DNA of 64,000 nt from Balneolaceae bacterium (GTDB lineage: Bacteria > Bacteroidota > Rhodothermia > Balneolales > Balneolaceae), in the NCBI GenBank assembly GCA_006969905.1, contig CP030887.1:1470001-1534000 (forward strand), in the 5' to 3' direction. Shown here piece by piece: positions 48,088 to 57,070 of the stretch. How positions within the stretch are numbered: the first letter of the stretch is position 1; each line of letters opens with the position of its first letter. Under the pieces are notes generated by a model. It was not told where the DNA came from. It was given only the letters and a program-made list of their open reading frames with translations, and made no database searches. The position numbers were made by a program, and so were the translations under genes.

Positions 48088-49241
48088 CCCTGGATTACTT
48101 TTTTTAGTACCATACACTCAGTACAACGCTTTTGATTGCAGTAATGATTAAACTGGTGAACTAACCCAAGTTTTTTATCCAAACCGGGAACTTCTGATAA
48201 TGTTACAGGGAGAAGGCGAATGAATTTTTGAGGTACCGGGCTTTTCATTGATTGCCATTCTTTTAACACTTTTTGTTGCAGGCTATGATGGGTAAACAAA
48301 GCGCCCAATGCATACATGGCAGGAAGAAATACCGTAGCATACAAAACCTTAAACAGATCAGAGTTTTTAAACCCCAGGGCTTTTAGGTATTGATTCCAGA
48401 CTGATTGGTAATTCAATTGTATGAAATTGTCCAAAGGCTGCTGTTGTATCAAATACAAAAGATGACAAGCCTGGGCTATTCTGTTATCAGGCTGGCTTGC
48501 CGGGCGATTGGATTTATAATTCCAGGCGAGGGAAGAGGAAACTCCAAATGCTAAGTCATAGGCATGTTCCTGGAGCTCATCAAGATTGGCAAAGGTGTGG
48601 TGAACCAAAGATCTCCCAAGTTCTTCCATTGGGCCTCTGTTATTTGAAATACCCAGCCCGTTAAATAAGGAAATAATAAGAGCGTTTTTCCAGGCGGCAG
48701 ACGGGAGCTCACCTGCTTCATAAAATTGAAAAAAATCCTGGGTCTTCTTATCAAAATATTCCTTGTGAGCCTTTTCAATTTGCCGGGTAAATACGTTGTT
48801 GTTTATGAAATGGATATTGGAGGCACAGGGTAAAGCTTCTTTATTATAAAACTCACGAATAAAAGAGTGTAGCTTTGTGTCAATATGAGGGAGGAGGCTC
48901 AGGGTGTAAGGCTTGCTTCCGTTTTGGGTAACTACAGGTACAGGATTGGAATCCAAAACCACATGCAATATTACCTGGTTATAATTTGGATCTCTATGAT
49001 GGCCATGCTGTTTCCAAGCGGATGAATGCACATGCAATTCCACAGCCCCGTACCATCGTATCCCATCAATTAAGATATGAGCCTGCGAAAAATCAGGCCC
49101 ATCAGATAGGTTCAGGATACCCTGGTCAATGATGGATATCTTTTTTCCGCAAGTGGTATAAAGTTTATGGGTTGAACAAAGCAATTCATTCCAAACCCAT
49201 TGGAGTACACTTTCAGGATATGAAAAGGCCTTTTCAGGCAT
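48084..49241 (-). CDS. DUF2851 family protein
   Basis: This 385-residue cytoplasmic protein matches DUF2851: ESVLQWVWNELLC near the start, IIDQGILNLSDGPDFSQAHILIDGIRWYGAVELHVHSSAWKQHGHHRDPNYNQVILHVV, and a Cys pair near the end (CNQKRCTECMVLK). Function is unknown. Its last bases carry the -33 element of the tRNA-Gln promoter. It overlaps the YtxH gene by eight bases. Confidence 0.88.
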   Translation of the reverse strand: MPEKAFSYPESVLQWVWNELLCSTHKLYTTCGKKISIIDQGILNLSDGPDFSQAHILIDGIRWYGAVELHVHSSAWKQHGHHRDPNYNQVILHVVLDSNPVPVVTQNGSKPYTLSLLPHIDTKLHSFIREFYNKEALPCASNIHFINNNVFTRQIEKAHKEYFDKKTQDFFQFYEAGELPSAAWKNALIISLFNGLGISNNRGPMEELGRSLVHHTFANLDELQEHAYDLAFGVSSSLAWNYKSNRPASQPDNRIAQACHLLYLIQQQPLDNFIQLNYQSVWNQYLKALGFKNSDLFKVLYATVFLPAMYALGALFTHHSLQQKVLKEWQSMKSPVPQKFIRLLPVTLSEVPGLDKKLGLVHQFNHYCNQKRCTECMVLKKVIQG

Positions 49242-49530
49242 CCTTCACATCGTCTTCCTCAAGCTTGAATGTTTTGGTAGCTTCGTAAAGATCGGGTACA
49301 TTTTCCTTGACAGTTCTTTTTATACCCTCTGATACCCTGTCAATTCTCTTTTCTCCTTCTTCGAGAATTTTATGGCTTTTATCTTCCAGCCAGGTTTTTG
49401 CTTCGTCAGATTGATCATGCAGCCACTTCCGGCTTTCCTTCCCGCTTTTAGGTGCAAGTAATAATCCCGCAATTATACCGCCTGCAAAGGCAGCTGCTCC
49501 GGTTAATAAAGTTCCTATTCCTCTGCTCAT
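49234..49530 (-). CDS. YtxH-domain protein
   Basis: This 98-residue protein has an N-terminal glycine-rich helix (GTLLTGAAAFAGGIIAGLLLAPKSGKESR), the YtxH signature. An amphipathic charged helical tail follows (DEAKTWLEDKSHKILEEGEKRIDRVSEG). It is probably a membrane-anchored general stress protein. Confidence 0.85.
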   Translation of the reverse strand: MSRGIGTLLTGAAAFAGGIIAGLLLAPKSGKESRKWLHDQSDEAKTWLEDKSHKILEEGEKRIDRVSEGIKRTVKENVPDLYEATKTFKLEEDDVKDA

Positions 49531-49627
49531 AATGTCTCACTTGTATTTTTAAAGGTTAACACTGTAAAGTTACGAAGAAGTTGGATTAAAATTATCACAA
49601 GATTCGAAGTCTACGCTATTTATTTCT

Positions 49628-49635
49628 TACTTTTG
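49628..49635 (+). promoter_or_regulatory. Possible -7 element upstream of the pyrR-like gene
   Basis: TACTTTTG matches TAnnTTTG and lies 22 bases before the start codon. No clear TTG is seen at the expected -33 distance. Confidence 0.4.
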
Positions 49636-49657
49636 GGCGAATTAATGGATTACCTGT

Positions 49658-50152
49658 ATGGCTCGCCAAATTATTTTGATGGATAAAAACCGGATTGAAC
49701 GCGCATTAAAGCGAATTGCAATTCAGATATATGAACGGTTTGAGGGTAAAGAGCTTATCCTGGTAGGGCTTAATGAAAGAGGATTCGCAACCTCCAAACA
49801 ATTGCACTCTCATTTATCCAAACTGGTTGATAAGTCATTACTGGCGTTGCATAACTACAACATACATGACGCTTCCGATAACGGGGTGCTTCCAAACTGT
49901 GCCGAGAAAAATGTATTGATCATTGATGACGTCATTTTCTCCGGCAAAACAATGTTCGATGCAATTTCGGCAGTATGTGCTACCGGTGATCCTGAAAAAA
50001 TTGAAATAGTTACCCTTGTTGACAGGGGGCATAGAAGATATCCCATTAATTCAGACCTCAAAGGTATTTCTGTGCCGACAAAATTCGGGGAGCATATTGA
50101 GGTAATGCTTCAAGATAATGCACCTGATCAGGTTATTCTATTCAAAAACTAA
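49658..50152 (+). CDS. PyrR-like phosphoribosyltransferase
   Basis: This 164-residue protein has the PRPP-binding motif VLIIDDVIFSGKTM and the PyrR-like region LVDRGHRRYPINSDLKGISVPTK. PyrR proteins regulate pyrimidine genes and have uracil phosphoribosyltransferase activity. The N-terminus is short and some PyrR residues differ, so a general type I phosphoribosyltransferase is the alternative. No pyr operon lies beside it. Confidence 0.8.
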   Translation: MARQIILMDKNRIERALKRIAIQIYERFEGKELILVGLNERGFATSKQLHSHLSKLVDKSLLALHNYNIHDASDNGVLPNCAEKNVLIIDDVIFSGKTMFDAISAVCATGDPEKIEIVTLVDRGHRRYPINSDLKGISVPTKFGEHIEVMLQDNAPDQVILFKN

Positions 50153-50190
50153 CATTCATCAATTAACACTTACTTACTCAATACAGATTT

Positions 50191-51063
50191 ATGAAGAAGA
50201 TAAAGCTACTAATACCGGCAGTTCTTGCATACTGCTTTGCCCCACAACTGGCAGCCCAAACTATTGTGGTGCCCGATACACTGAATGGCTGGGAGCGAAC
50301 CTGGGCTGCAAATATAAACGGAGCCCAGGCATCCTACGATAACTGGTCAGAGGGGGGTGTAAACACCTTAAGCGGCGCTGCATCAACCATTTTTACCACG
50401 TACTACAGGGAAGGCAGGTTTTCCTACGGCTTCAGGGTAAACCTCAGGTACGGCCAGGCTAAAGTGGAAGACGAAGGGGTACGAAAAACAGATGACCTGA
50501 TTTCCATCCGGAATCGTTTTACTTACGATTTAGCAGAAGGAAGCAAAGTTGCTACCTATGGTACCATACAGTTCAGGACCCAATTTGCAGAAGGTTTTGA
50601 TTATGGAGCCGGACCGCTTGGCGAGGATGTGTTGATTTCTAAGTTTATGGCCCCGGGATATCTCACCGAAGGTATCGGTCTTGAATATAATGCAAGCCCT
50701 AAACTGCAATTCTCGGCCGGTTTAGCATTGAAGCAAACCTTTGTTACCGATACCACACTTTCAACAAATTATGGAGTTGATGCCGGAGAGAAATTTCGAT
50801 CAGAGGGCGGTTTTGAAACCGGGATAAGTTTCCAGGATCAGGTTATGGAAAACATAAAATTTTCAAGCAGCCTGGAAACCTTCACCAATTTACTGGAAAG
50901 CTTTGACAGAACGGATGTGATTTGGTCGAATGAGCTTACCGGGCAAATTAACAATTTTATCAATGCCTCTTTCCAGTTTGAGATACGCTATGATGACGAC
51001 TTTTCATCGGAAATACAGGTTAAGCAGGTTCTTTCTGCCGGACTTACTGTTAATCTTTACTGA
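50191..51063 (+). CDS. DUF3078 outer-membrane protein
   Basis: This 290-residue protein has a signal peptide ending LAAQT and alternating aromatic strands of an outer-membrane beta barrel. It has the DUF3078 pattern AQASYDNWSEGGVNTLSG near residues 50-67. It ends in LTVNLY with an aromatic C-terminal residue, as barrel proteins do. Function unknown. Confidence 0.82.
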   Translation: MKKIKLLIPAVLAYCFAPQLAAQTIVVPDTLNGWERTWAANINGAQASYDNWSEGGVNTLSGAASTIFTTYYREGRFSYGFRVNLRYGQAKVEDEGVRKTDDLISIRNRFTYDLAEGSKVATYGTIQFRTQFAEGFDYGAGPLGEDVLISKFMAPGYLTEGIGLEYNASPKLQFSAGLALKQTFVTDTTLSTNYGVDAGEKFRSEGGFETGISFQDQVMENIKFSSSLETFTNLLESFDRTDVIWSNELTGQINNFINASFQFEIRYDDDFSSEIQVKQVLSAGLTVNLY

Positions 51064-51068
51064 TTTTT

Positions 51069-52415
51069 ATGAACAGGCAGGCACATGAGGGGTTAAACCG
51101 GGCTCTTGAAAGCCTGCAGGTTTGGAAAGAATCTTTCGGGGAATGGGAAACGGATTCCACACTTTCACTTTCTGATGAAAAGGTAAAAGCTGTATTCGAG
51201 GAACTCTCACAAAGAATGCAGGGTAATTACCCTTTTCATCACCCGGTATATGCGGGGCAAATGCTAAAACCTCCGCATCCGGTTGCATGGGCTGCCTATG
51301 CTATGGCCATGACGATCAACCCCAATAACCATGCACTAGATGGAGGGCCGCCATCTTCAGGGATGGAAAAGGAAGTAATAGCAGAACTCGCCCTTTTTTT
51401 TGGTTATGGGGACTCATTTCTTGGACACCTTACTTCAAGCGGAACCATTGCAAACCTGGAAGCGCTTTGGGTGGCAAGGCAGTCAAATCCTGGAAAAAAG
51501 ATCGCTTTTTCACAAAATTCGCATTATACCCATGAACGCATGTGCGAGGTTTTGGGAGTGGAAGGAATTAAAATTCCTGTACGGCATAGTGGCAGTTTTG
51601 ATTTTGATTCTGTTAACCCAAAAGAAATAGGAACTGTAATCGTAACTCTTGGAACTACAGGGTTGGGGGAAGTTGAACCTTTGGACCAGGTTTTAACATG
51701 GGCAAAACAACATGGGGCCAGGGTTCATATTGATGCAGCCTACGGAGGTTTTTTCAGAACGCTAAAGGATTCGGATTTAATAGATGGCACACAATGGAGG
51801 TTGATGCAGGAGGCAGATAGCATTGTGGTTGATCCCCATAAGCATGGTTTGCAGCCTTATGGATGCGGGGCAGTTTTATTTAAAGACCCTTCTGTAGGAA
51901 AATTCTATAAGCATGATTCCCCCTATACTTATTTTACCTCCGATGACCTGCATCTCGGAGAAATAAGTTTAGAATGTTCACGTGCCGGAGCTGCTGCGGT
52001 AGCTTTTTGGGCAACCTTGCAATGCTTTCCACTTCAAGAAAATGAGGGTTTCGGTCCCATTATGGCACAATGCACGCGGGCGGCCATCAAAGCTCATTCA
52101 TTAATGGAAAGCAGCGACAAGCTTAAACCCTATAAAAAACCAGAACTGGATATCCTTGGTTATTTTCCGGTAAGCGATTCAATTAAGACCACCTCCGAAG
52201 TTTCGGAATTGTCTAAAAGGGTTTTTGATACCGGAATGAAAGAACGCAGCTTTTATCTTTCTCTTTACCGGGTTCCGGCATCTGATTTTATACGATTACA
52301 TCCCGGCTATGAAGCAGATTCTGAATTTGTGACTATTCTCCGAAGTGTTTTTATGAGGCCTGAACAATTGGACTTTGTCCCGGAGTTGATCAAAAGAATG
52401 GAAAGAGCTTTTTAA
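51069..52415 (+). CDS. PLP-dependent group II decarboxylase
   Basis: This 448-residue PLP enzyme has the Asp in HIDAAYGG (Asp222) and the cofactor lysine Lys258 in VVDPHKHG. It also has TSSGTIANLEALW and SQNSHYTHERM. It is shorter than aromatic-amino-acid or glutamate decarboxylases and begins directly at the PLP domain. The product is an amine from an unknown amino acid, or it may be a lyase of this fold. It lies five bases after the DUF3078 gene and six before DUF3667. Confidence 0.85.
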   Translation: MNRQAHEGLNRALESLQVWKESFGEWETDSTLSLSDEKVKAVFEELSQRMQGNYPFHHPVYAGQMLKPPHPVAWAAYAMAMTINPNNHALDGGPPSSGMEKEVIAELALFFGYGDSFLGHLTSSGTIANLEALWVARQSNPGKKIAFSQNSHYTHERMCEVLGVEGIKIPVRHSGSFDFDSVNPKEIGTVIVTLGTTGLGEVEPLDQVLTWAKQHGARVHIDAAYGGFFRTLKDSDLIDGTQWRLMQEADSIVVDPHKHGLQPYGCGAVLFKDPSVGKFYKHDSPYTYFTSDDLHLGEISLECSRAGAAAVAFWATLQCFPLQENEGFGPIMAQCTRAAIKAHSLMESSDKLKPYKKPELDILGYFPVSDSIKTTSEVSELSKRVFDTGMKERSFYLSLYRVPASDFIRLHPGYEADSEFVTILRSVFMRPEQLDFVPELIKRMERAF

Positions 52416-52420
52416 ACTGC

Positions 52421-53284
52421 ATGCCTGAGATAACCAAAACAGGAAACTGTCCGAGTTGCGGCAAACATTTTGATACACCTTTTTGCCCAAACTGTGGAGA
52501 AAGACGGCTAACACAGAAAGATTACTCTGTCTATTCAATAGTCAGGGATTTTTTCTCTGACTTCTTTGAAACTGATAACAAGCTTCTCAGAACTCTTAAA
52601 GCTTTTGTACTCAATCCTGACAGTTATGTGAAGGAGTATATACATGGTGCGCGAAAAAAGTACATTTCTCCTATCAAACTATTCCTCTTAGCTAACGCCT
52701 TTTACTTCATCTTTCCTTTTTTCAATACATTTACTACAACGCTTGAAATTCAGCTTAACTACTTACCCTATAGTGGCGTTATAGACTCATTCATTCAAAA
52801 GATTATCACAAGCTCAGGACGTTCTTTTTCTGAATATGAAGCCATTTATAATTCTACAACTGCGTTAATTTCTAAAGCGTTGTTGATATTACTCCCGGTT
52901 TTTTTGGCGGGCATTACTTATTTGCTGCAATTAAAGAACAGAAAAGAAAAAGCACTTATACATCATCTGAATCATAGCCTGGTTCTGAACACTTTTTATA
53001 TACTTTTCGGGATTTCGATAATCCCGATGATCTATGGTGGCGCTGCCTTCTTTCTTGATATAGAATGGATGAAGAATATGATTACTGAAACATTCGTAAA
53101 TGTGTATATGATGGTACTTTTAAATATTTACGGATTCTTTTTATACCGTCGATTTCTAAAAAGCAGATGGTATTTTGCCATAGCTCAAATTGCTTTGCTA
53201 AATGTTTTATTTATCCCAATTCTCCAGTTTTACCGCTTTATTTTACTATGGGTGACTGTATTCTGGATTGAGTTATTCGGATAA
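52421..53284 (+). CDS. DUF3667 membrane protein with N-terminal zinc ribbon
   Basis: This 287-residue protein has Cys10, Cys13, Cys22 and Cys25 (CPSCG, CPNCGE) as a zinc ribbon. A conserved FETDNKLLRTLKAFVLNPDSYVKEYIHGARKKYISPIKLFLL segment follows, then several membrane helices. This matches DUF3667 of Bacteroidota. Function unknown. Confidence 0.85.
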   Translation: MPEITKTGNCPSCGKHFDTPFCPNCGERRLTQKDYSVYSIVRDFFSDFFETDNKLLRTLKAFVLNPDSYVKEYIHGARKKYISPIKLFLLANAFYFIFPFFNTFTTTLEIQLNYLPYSGVIDSFIQKIITSSGRSFSEYEAIYNSTTALISKALLILLPVFLAGITYLLQLKNRKEKALIHHLNHSLVLNTFYILFGISIIPMIYGGAAFFLDIEWMKNMITETFVNVYMMVLLNIYGFFLYRRFLKSRWYFAIAQIALLNVLFIPILQFYRFILLWVTVFWIELFG

Positions 53285-53315
53285 AAGCAGGGCACAACTA
53301 TACTGAAAGATTTCT

Positions 53316-53840
53316 TCAGTCCTCCACTTCCACGATCACTTCGATTTCAACAGCAAGATTTACAGGTAAAGAACCCATTCCTACAGAAGAGCGTGCATGT
53401 TTTCCTTTTTCCCCGAACACCTCGAACATAAAATCAGAGTACCCATTCATTACCTGTGAGTGTCCAATAAAATTCGGGGTGGCATTAACCATACCGAGAA
53501 CTTTTATCACTCTTTTCACTTTGCTTAAATCCCCGATCTCCTTTTTGATCACAGCAATGTGTTGAATAGCAATACTTTTTGCAGCCTCATAGCCCTCTTT
53601 GGTTGTTAAGTCTTTTCCCACTTTTCCAGTAATCAATGTTCCATCGGGATTCCTTGAACCCTTGCCTGCAAGAAAGAGCAGGTTTCCTGTTCGTACAACA
53701 TTCACATAATTGGCAATGGGTTCGGTTACTTCAGGTAAAACAATCCCAAGCTCTTCCAATCTTTGCTCAGGAGATTGATTTTGAGCGTATATTGAATTTG
53801 CACCAAATGGAAGCAACAAGAGGAGTAGTAAATATTTCAT
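53316..53840 (-). CDS. RidA-family protein with signal peptide
   Basis: RidA proteins remove reactive enamine/imine intermediates, normally in the cytoplasm. This 174-residue protein has a clear signal peptide (MKYLLLLLLLPFGANSIYAQ) before the RidA fold. It has AGKGSRNPDGTLITGKVG, IKVLGMVNATPNFIGHSQVMNGYSDFM and RSSVGMGSLPVNLAVEIE, the last with the conserved Arg. It is therefore probably periplasmic and related to the YjgF subgroup with a different role. Confidence 0.88.
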   Translation of the reverse strand: MKYLLLLLLLPFGANSIYAQNQSPEQRLEELGIVLPEVTEPIANYVNVVRTGNLLFLAGKGSRNPDGTLITGKVGKDLTTKEGYEAAKSIAIQHIAVIKKEIGDLSKVKRVIKVLGMVNATPNFIGHSQVMNGYSDFMFEVFGEKGKHARSSVGMGSLPVNLAVEIEVIVEVED

Positions 53841-53972
53841 AATGCTGGAATTGGATAAGATTCAGTAGGAAATATAAATGAAAGCACAAAAAACCAAAGA
53901 GGTGATGCCGAGTTTATTTGGTCTTTGATGTGGTTAGGATTTGGATATCTGTTCAAAGCCATTAAGTGTGTA

Positions 53973-54091
53973 ACTTTTGGCTTGATCCAAAAGTCACCAA
54001 AAGATCAAGAAAATTCCAAACTCCTCATTCCGATTTACTCTTGCAGACTTTGAAAAGTCTTAAAACCGGAACTCGTCAAACAAGGAATTTT
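53973..54091. repeat. Composite palindromic repeat before the DUF2513 gene
   Basis: The pairs are ACTTTTGG/CCAAAAGT (53973-53994), CTTGATC/GATCAAG (53981-54009), and GAAAATTCC/GGAATTTTC (about 54009-54018 and 54083-54091). An internal GACTTT/AAAGTC is also present. No reading frame is seen. It resembles dispersed repeats I recall from Bacteroidota. Confidence 0.6.
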
Positions 54092-54102
54092 CGTTTGGGA
54101 TG

Positions 54103-54465
54103 CTATCCTTCGAAGAGTTTTGTTGCCTGACTTTGCAGCAAATTCTGAAAGATATTAAATGAAACAGAACCTCCTTTTTCCTTGACGATTGCAATAGTTT
54201 TCTTCCAAGTAGTGTCATTTCGAGCATTATCTAAAAACTCATGGCCTTGCCAAGTAAGCCTACCAATATAGTAGGAATAAATGGTTCCTGATGTATCTTC
54301 GTGAATTTCTGTTTCTAATAGCTCAGCATCTCCTAACAAATAAACGTGATAAGCTATTTCTTCTTCAGAAAAGCCATCTATTTCGATTTCATTAATACCA
54401 GATGTATTTGGTAATGCCTCTACTTCAAGCAAGATTTTTTTAATAAGTTCAAAATCTCTTTTCAT
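54103..54465 (-). CDS. DUF2513 protein
   Basis: This 120-residue protein matches DUF2513: MKRDFELIKKILLEVE at the start, YIGRLTWQGHEFLDNARNDTTWKKTI, and KEKGGSVSFNIFQNLL near the end. It looks like a winged-helix type protein. Family members often sit in mobile or phage-linked regions. Function unknown. Confidence 0.85.
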   Translation of the reverse strand: MKRDFELIKKILLEVEALPNTSGINEIEIDGFSEEEIAYHVYLLGDAELLETEIHEDTSGTIYSYYIGRLTWQGHEFLDNARNDTTWKKTIAIVKEKGGSVSFNIFQNLLQSQATKLFEG

Positions 54466-54508
54466 ACTTCAAAATTTTGAATTCTCAATTGAACCATTGC
54501 CAATAGGA

Positions 54509-56017
54509 TTAAACATCAAAAGAAATACCCTGTGCTAACGGTAATTCCTCACTCCAGTTAATGGTATTCGTCTGCCGGCGCATATAGGCCTTCCAGGCAT
54601 CAGAACCGGATTCACGGCCACCACCGGTTTCCTTTTCTCCGCCAAAAGCCCCGCCAATTTCAGCACCGCTGGTTCCTATATTAATATTCGCAATACCGCA
54701 GTCCGAGCCGTGTGCACTCAGGAAGTTTTCAGCTTCGCGCATATTCAGTGTGAACATAGCTGAACTCAATCCCTGTTTTACTCCATTATGATAGGCCATA
54801 GCCTCATCAATGGTCTTATATTTAATCAGGTAAAGGATAGGGGCAAAGGTTTCTTCCTGAACAATCCGAAACTCGTTCTTAACCTCAGCCAAAGCCGGGC
54901 GAACGTAGTATCCTTCACGTTCCAGAACTTCACCGCCATAAATAACTTTACCGCCTTCTTTTTCAATTTCTTTTAAAGCATTCTGCATAGCATCCACGGC
55001 AAGCTCATCAATAAGCGGGCCTACCAAAGTGTCTGCATCCAGGGGATTTCCGATCGTCACATTTTCATAAATATTGATCAGGCGCTCTTTAACCTGGTCA
55101 TAAACGGATTCATGAATAATTAAGCGACGTGTACTTGTACAACGTTGCCCGCAGGTACCTACTGCTCCAAAAACTGTAGCACGGATTGCCATTTCGATAT
55201 CGGCATTTTCAGAAATAATAATGGCGTTATTACCACCCAGTTCCAGGATGGTTTTACCCAGGCGGCCTCCTACTGTTTTAGCCACTTCTTTACCCATACG
55301 GATAGAGCCCGTTGCCGAAATAAGAGGAATGCGATCATCTTCTGTCATCCATTCACCCACTTCACGGTCACCGGTAATCAGGTTAAAAATTCCTTCCGGC
55401 AGGTTATTCTCTTTAAGCACCTTGGCAACGATTTTCTGGATAGCCACCCCGCACAAAGGAGTTTTCTCTGAACCTTTCCAGATCATTACATCTCCACAAA
55501 CCGCAGCAATCATAGCATTCCAGCTCCATACAGCAACCGGAAAGTTAAAAGCTGAGATAATGCCTACGATCCCCAGCGGATGCCATTGTTCGTACATGCG
55601 GTGATTTGGGCGCTCACTATGCATGGTTAATCCATAGAGTTGCCGGCTAAGGCCTACAGAAAAATCGCAGATATCAATCATCTCCTGGACTTCACCCAAC
55701 CCTTCCTGGTAAATTTTACCCATTTCATAAGTAACCAGCTTTCCTAAAGGCTCTTTGAACTCTCTTAGTTTGTCACCAATCTGGCGAACTATTTCTCCAC
55801 GTTGTGGGGCAGGCATTTCTCTCCACACTAAAAAAGCCTCCTGTGCTTTGGCAACTACCTCTTCATATTGTTCTTTAGTAGTTACACTCACATTCGCAAT
55901 TTTTTTCCCATCAGAGGGGGTAAAACTGGTAATAATGTCTTTACTTTCTAAATGATTTTGTCCGGTACTTGTACCCGCGTTTACGCCTTCAATTCCTAAT
56001 TCTTTTAAAAAATCCAT
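54509..56017 (-). CDS. Aldehyde dehydrogenase, ALDH7 (antiquitin/AASA dehydrogenase) type
   Basis: With the ATG at 56017 this is a 502-residue protein. It has the ALDH Glu in LELGGNNA and catalytic Cys in GTCGQRCTSTRR. It also has EQWHPLGIVGIISAFNFPVAVWSWN, GGEKETGGGRESGSDAWKAYMRRQTNTINW and other blocks typical of ALDH7, which oxidises aminoadipate semialdehyde. A -7 element overlaps an upstream TTG at 56050, so the ATG is preferred. Confidence 0.92.
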   Translation of the reverse strand: MDFLKELGIEGVNAGTSTGQNHLESKDIITSFTPSDGKKIANVSVTTKEQYEEVVAKAQEAFLVWREMPAPQRGEIVRQIGDKLREFKEPLGKLVTYEMGKIYQEGLGEVQEMIDICDFSVGLSRQLYGLTMHSERPNHRMYEQWHPLGIVGIISAFNFPVAVWSWNAMIAAVCGDVMIWKGSEKTPLCGVAIQKIVAKVLKENNLPEGIFNLITGDREVGEWMTEDDRIPLISATGSIRMGKEVAKTVGGRLGKTILELGGNNAIIISENADIEMAIRATVFGAVGTCGQRCTSTRRLIIHESVYDQVKERLINIYENVTIGNPLDADTLVGPLIDELAVDAMQNALKEIEKEGGKVIYGGEVLEREGYYVRPALAEVKNEFRIVQEETFAPILYLIKYKTIDEAMAYHNGVKQGLSSAMFTLNMREAENFLSAHGSDCGIANINIGTSGAEIGGAFGGEKETGGGRESGSDAWKAYMRRQTNTINWSEELPLAQGISFDV

Positions 56018-56047
56018 GCTTATTTTTGTGGGGATGATTTGTTTGCC

Positions 56048-56055
56048 CAAAGATA
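56048..56055 (-). promoter_or_regulatory. -7 promoter element of the ALDH7 gene
   Basis: On the minus strand TATCTTTG matches TAnnTTTG. The start codon lies about 30 bases further. No clean TTG is seen 20 bases upstream. Confidence 0.5.
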
Positions 56056-56127
56056 GGTATTTGGGAATTAAGAATGTTGAATTCTGATTTTTTGAATTAC
56101 CTTAACGGCTCAATATTGAAAACCTAA

Positions 56128-56904
56128 TTGCCGCTCTTGTTACAAAAAGCCTCCAATAACCAGGTTAAATTGCTACGAAAACTCGGGCAGAAGAAATACC
56201 GTGAAAAGGAAGGTCTTTTTTTGGTGGAAGGAGAGCGGGCTGTTCAACAGTTCCTCGAAAATAAAGTAGTTCGTACGGTTGACTTTTTTGTTGTTCAGGG
56301 GAAGGAACCACCTTCTTTTCTGACTACTCAAAAATGCTATGAACTTGACAGTGAGTTTTTTAATGAGTTAACCAATACAGAAACACCACAGCGGGTACTG
56401 GCCGTTTGTAAGATTCCCGGTGAAATTTCTATTGAACTGCTGAAAGACCAGGAAGGGGTGATTATAGCTACGGATAGTATCCAGGATCCGGGCAACCTTG
56501 GTACTATTATCCGGACGGCAACCTGGTTTGGAGCCAAGGGGCTTATACTAGGAAAAGGAACGGTTGATATGTTCAATCCCAAAGTAGTGCGAAGTATGGC
56601 CGGGGCTACCGGGGTGGTTCCTTTTCTGAATAGTGAGCTAAACCCGGTCTTTGAAGTTTTGGAGCAATCCGGTTGGGAAGTCTTGTTTCTGGATGGCAAT
56701 CCCGGAGCCGAACCGCTTAACAGGGTGAAAGTACCAGGCAAAACTGTGCTGGTTGTCGGGAATGAAGCAAATGGCACCGATCCGGGCTTAATCACTGCGG
56801 ACAGAAAAAGGGTAATGATCCCTTTGCAGGGTACACAAAAGGCCGTTGAAAGCCTGAATGCTGCAATTGCACTGAGCATAGCATTGTACGCTATCCACAA
56901 TTAG
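56128..56904 (+). CDS. TrmH/SpoU-family RNA 2'-O-methyltransferase
   Basis: This 258-residue SAM-dependent methyltransferase has an N-terminal substrate domain (LRKLGQKKYREKEGLFLVEGERAV) and the SPOUT knot with QDPGNLGTIIRTA, VVGNEANGTDP and PLQGTQKAVESLNAAIALSIALY. It modifies rRNA or tRNA ribose. The start is a TTG, at 56128 or 56137; no ATG lies near. Confidence 0.92.
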   Translation: MPLLLQKASNNQVKLLRKLGQKKYREKEGLFLVEGERAVQQFLENKVVRTVDFFVVQGKEPPSFLTTQKCYELDSEFFNELTNTETPQRVLAVCKIPGEISIELLKDQEGVIIATDSIQDPGNLGTIIRTATWFGAKGLILGKGTVDMFNPKVVRSMAGATGVVPFLNSELNPVFEVLEQSGWEVLFLDGNPGAEPLNRVKVPGKTVLVVGNEANGTDPGLITADRKRVMIPLQGTQKAVESLNAAIALSIALYAIHN

Positions 56905-57070
56905 TGTGGATAACAGCACATTTCAGGCATCTTTTATTAACCCCACATTAAAATTTGAATAGTTTTCCACATCCGTTGCATCTGTTTTGATCAATGGTTT
57001 TATTCATTTAAGCCGTTCTTTAAAATCATCTACAAAGGCTGGTTTCAGTACTAAAACAAACTATTTGCCC

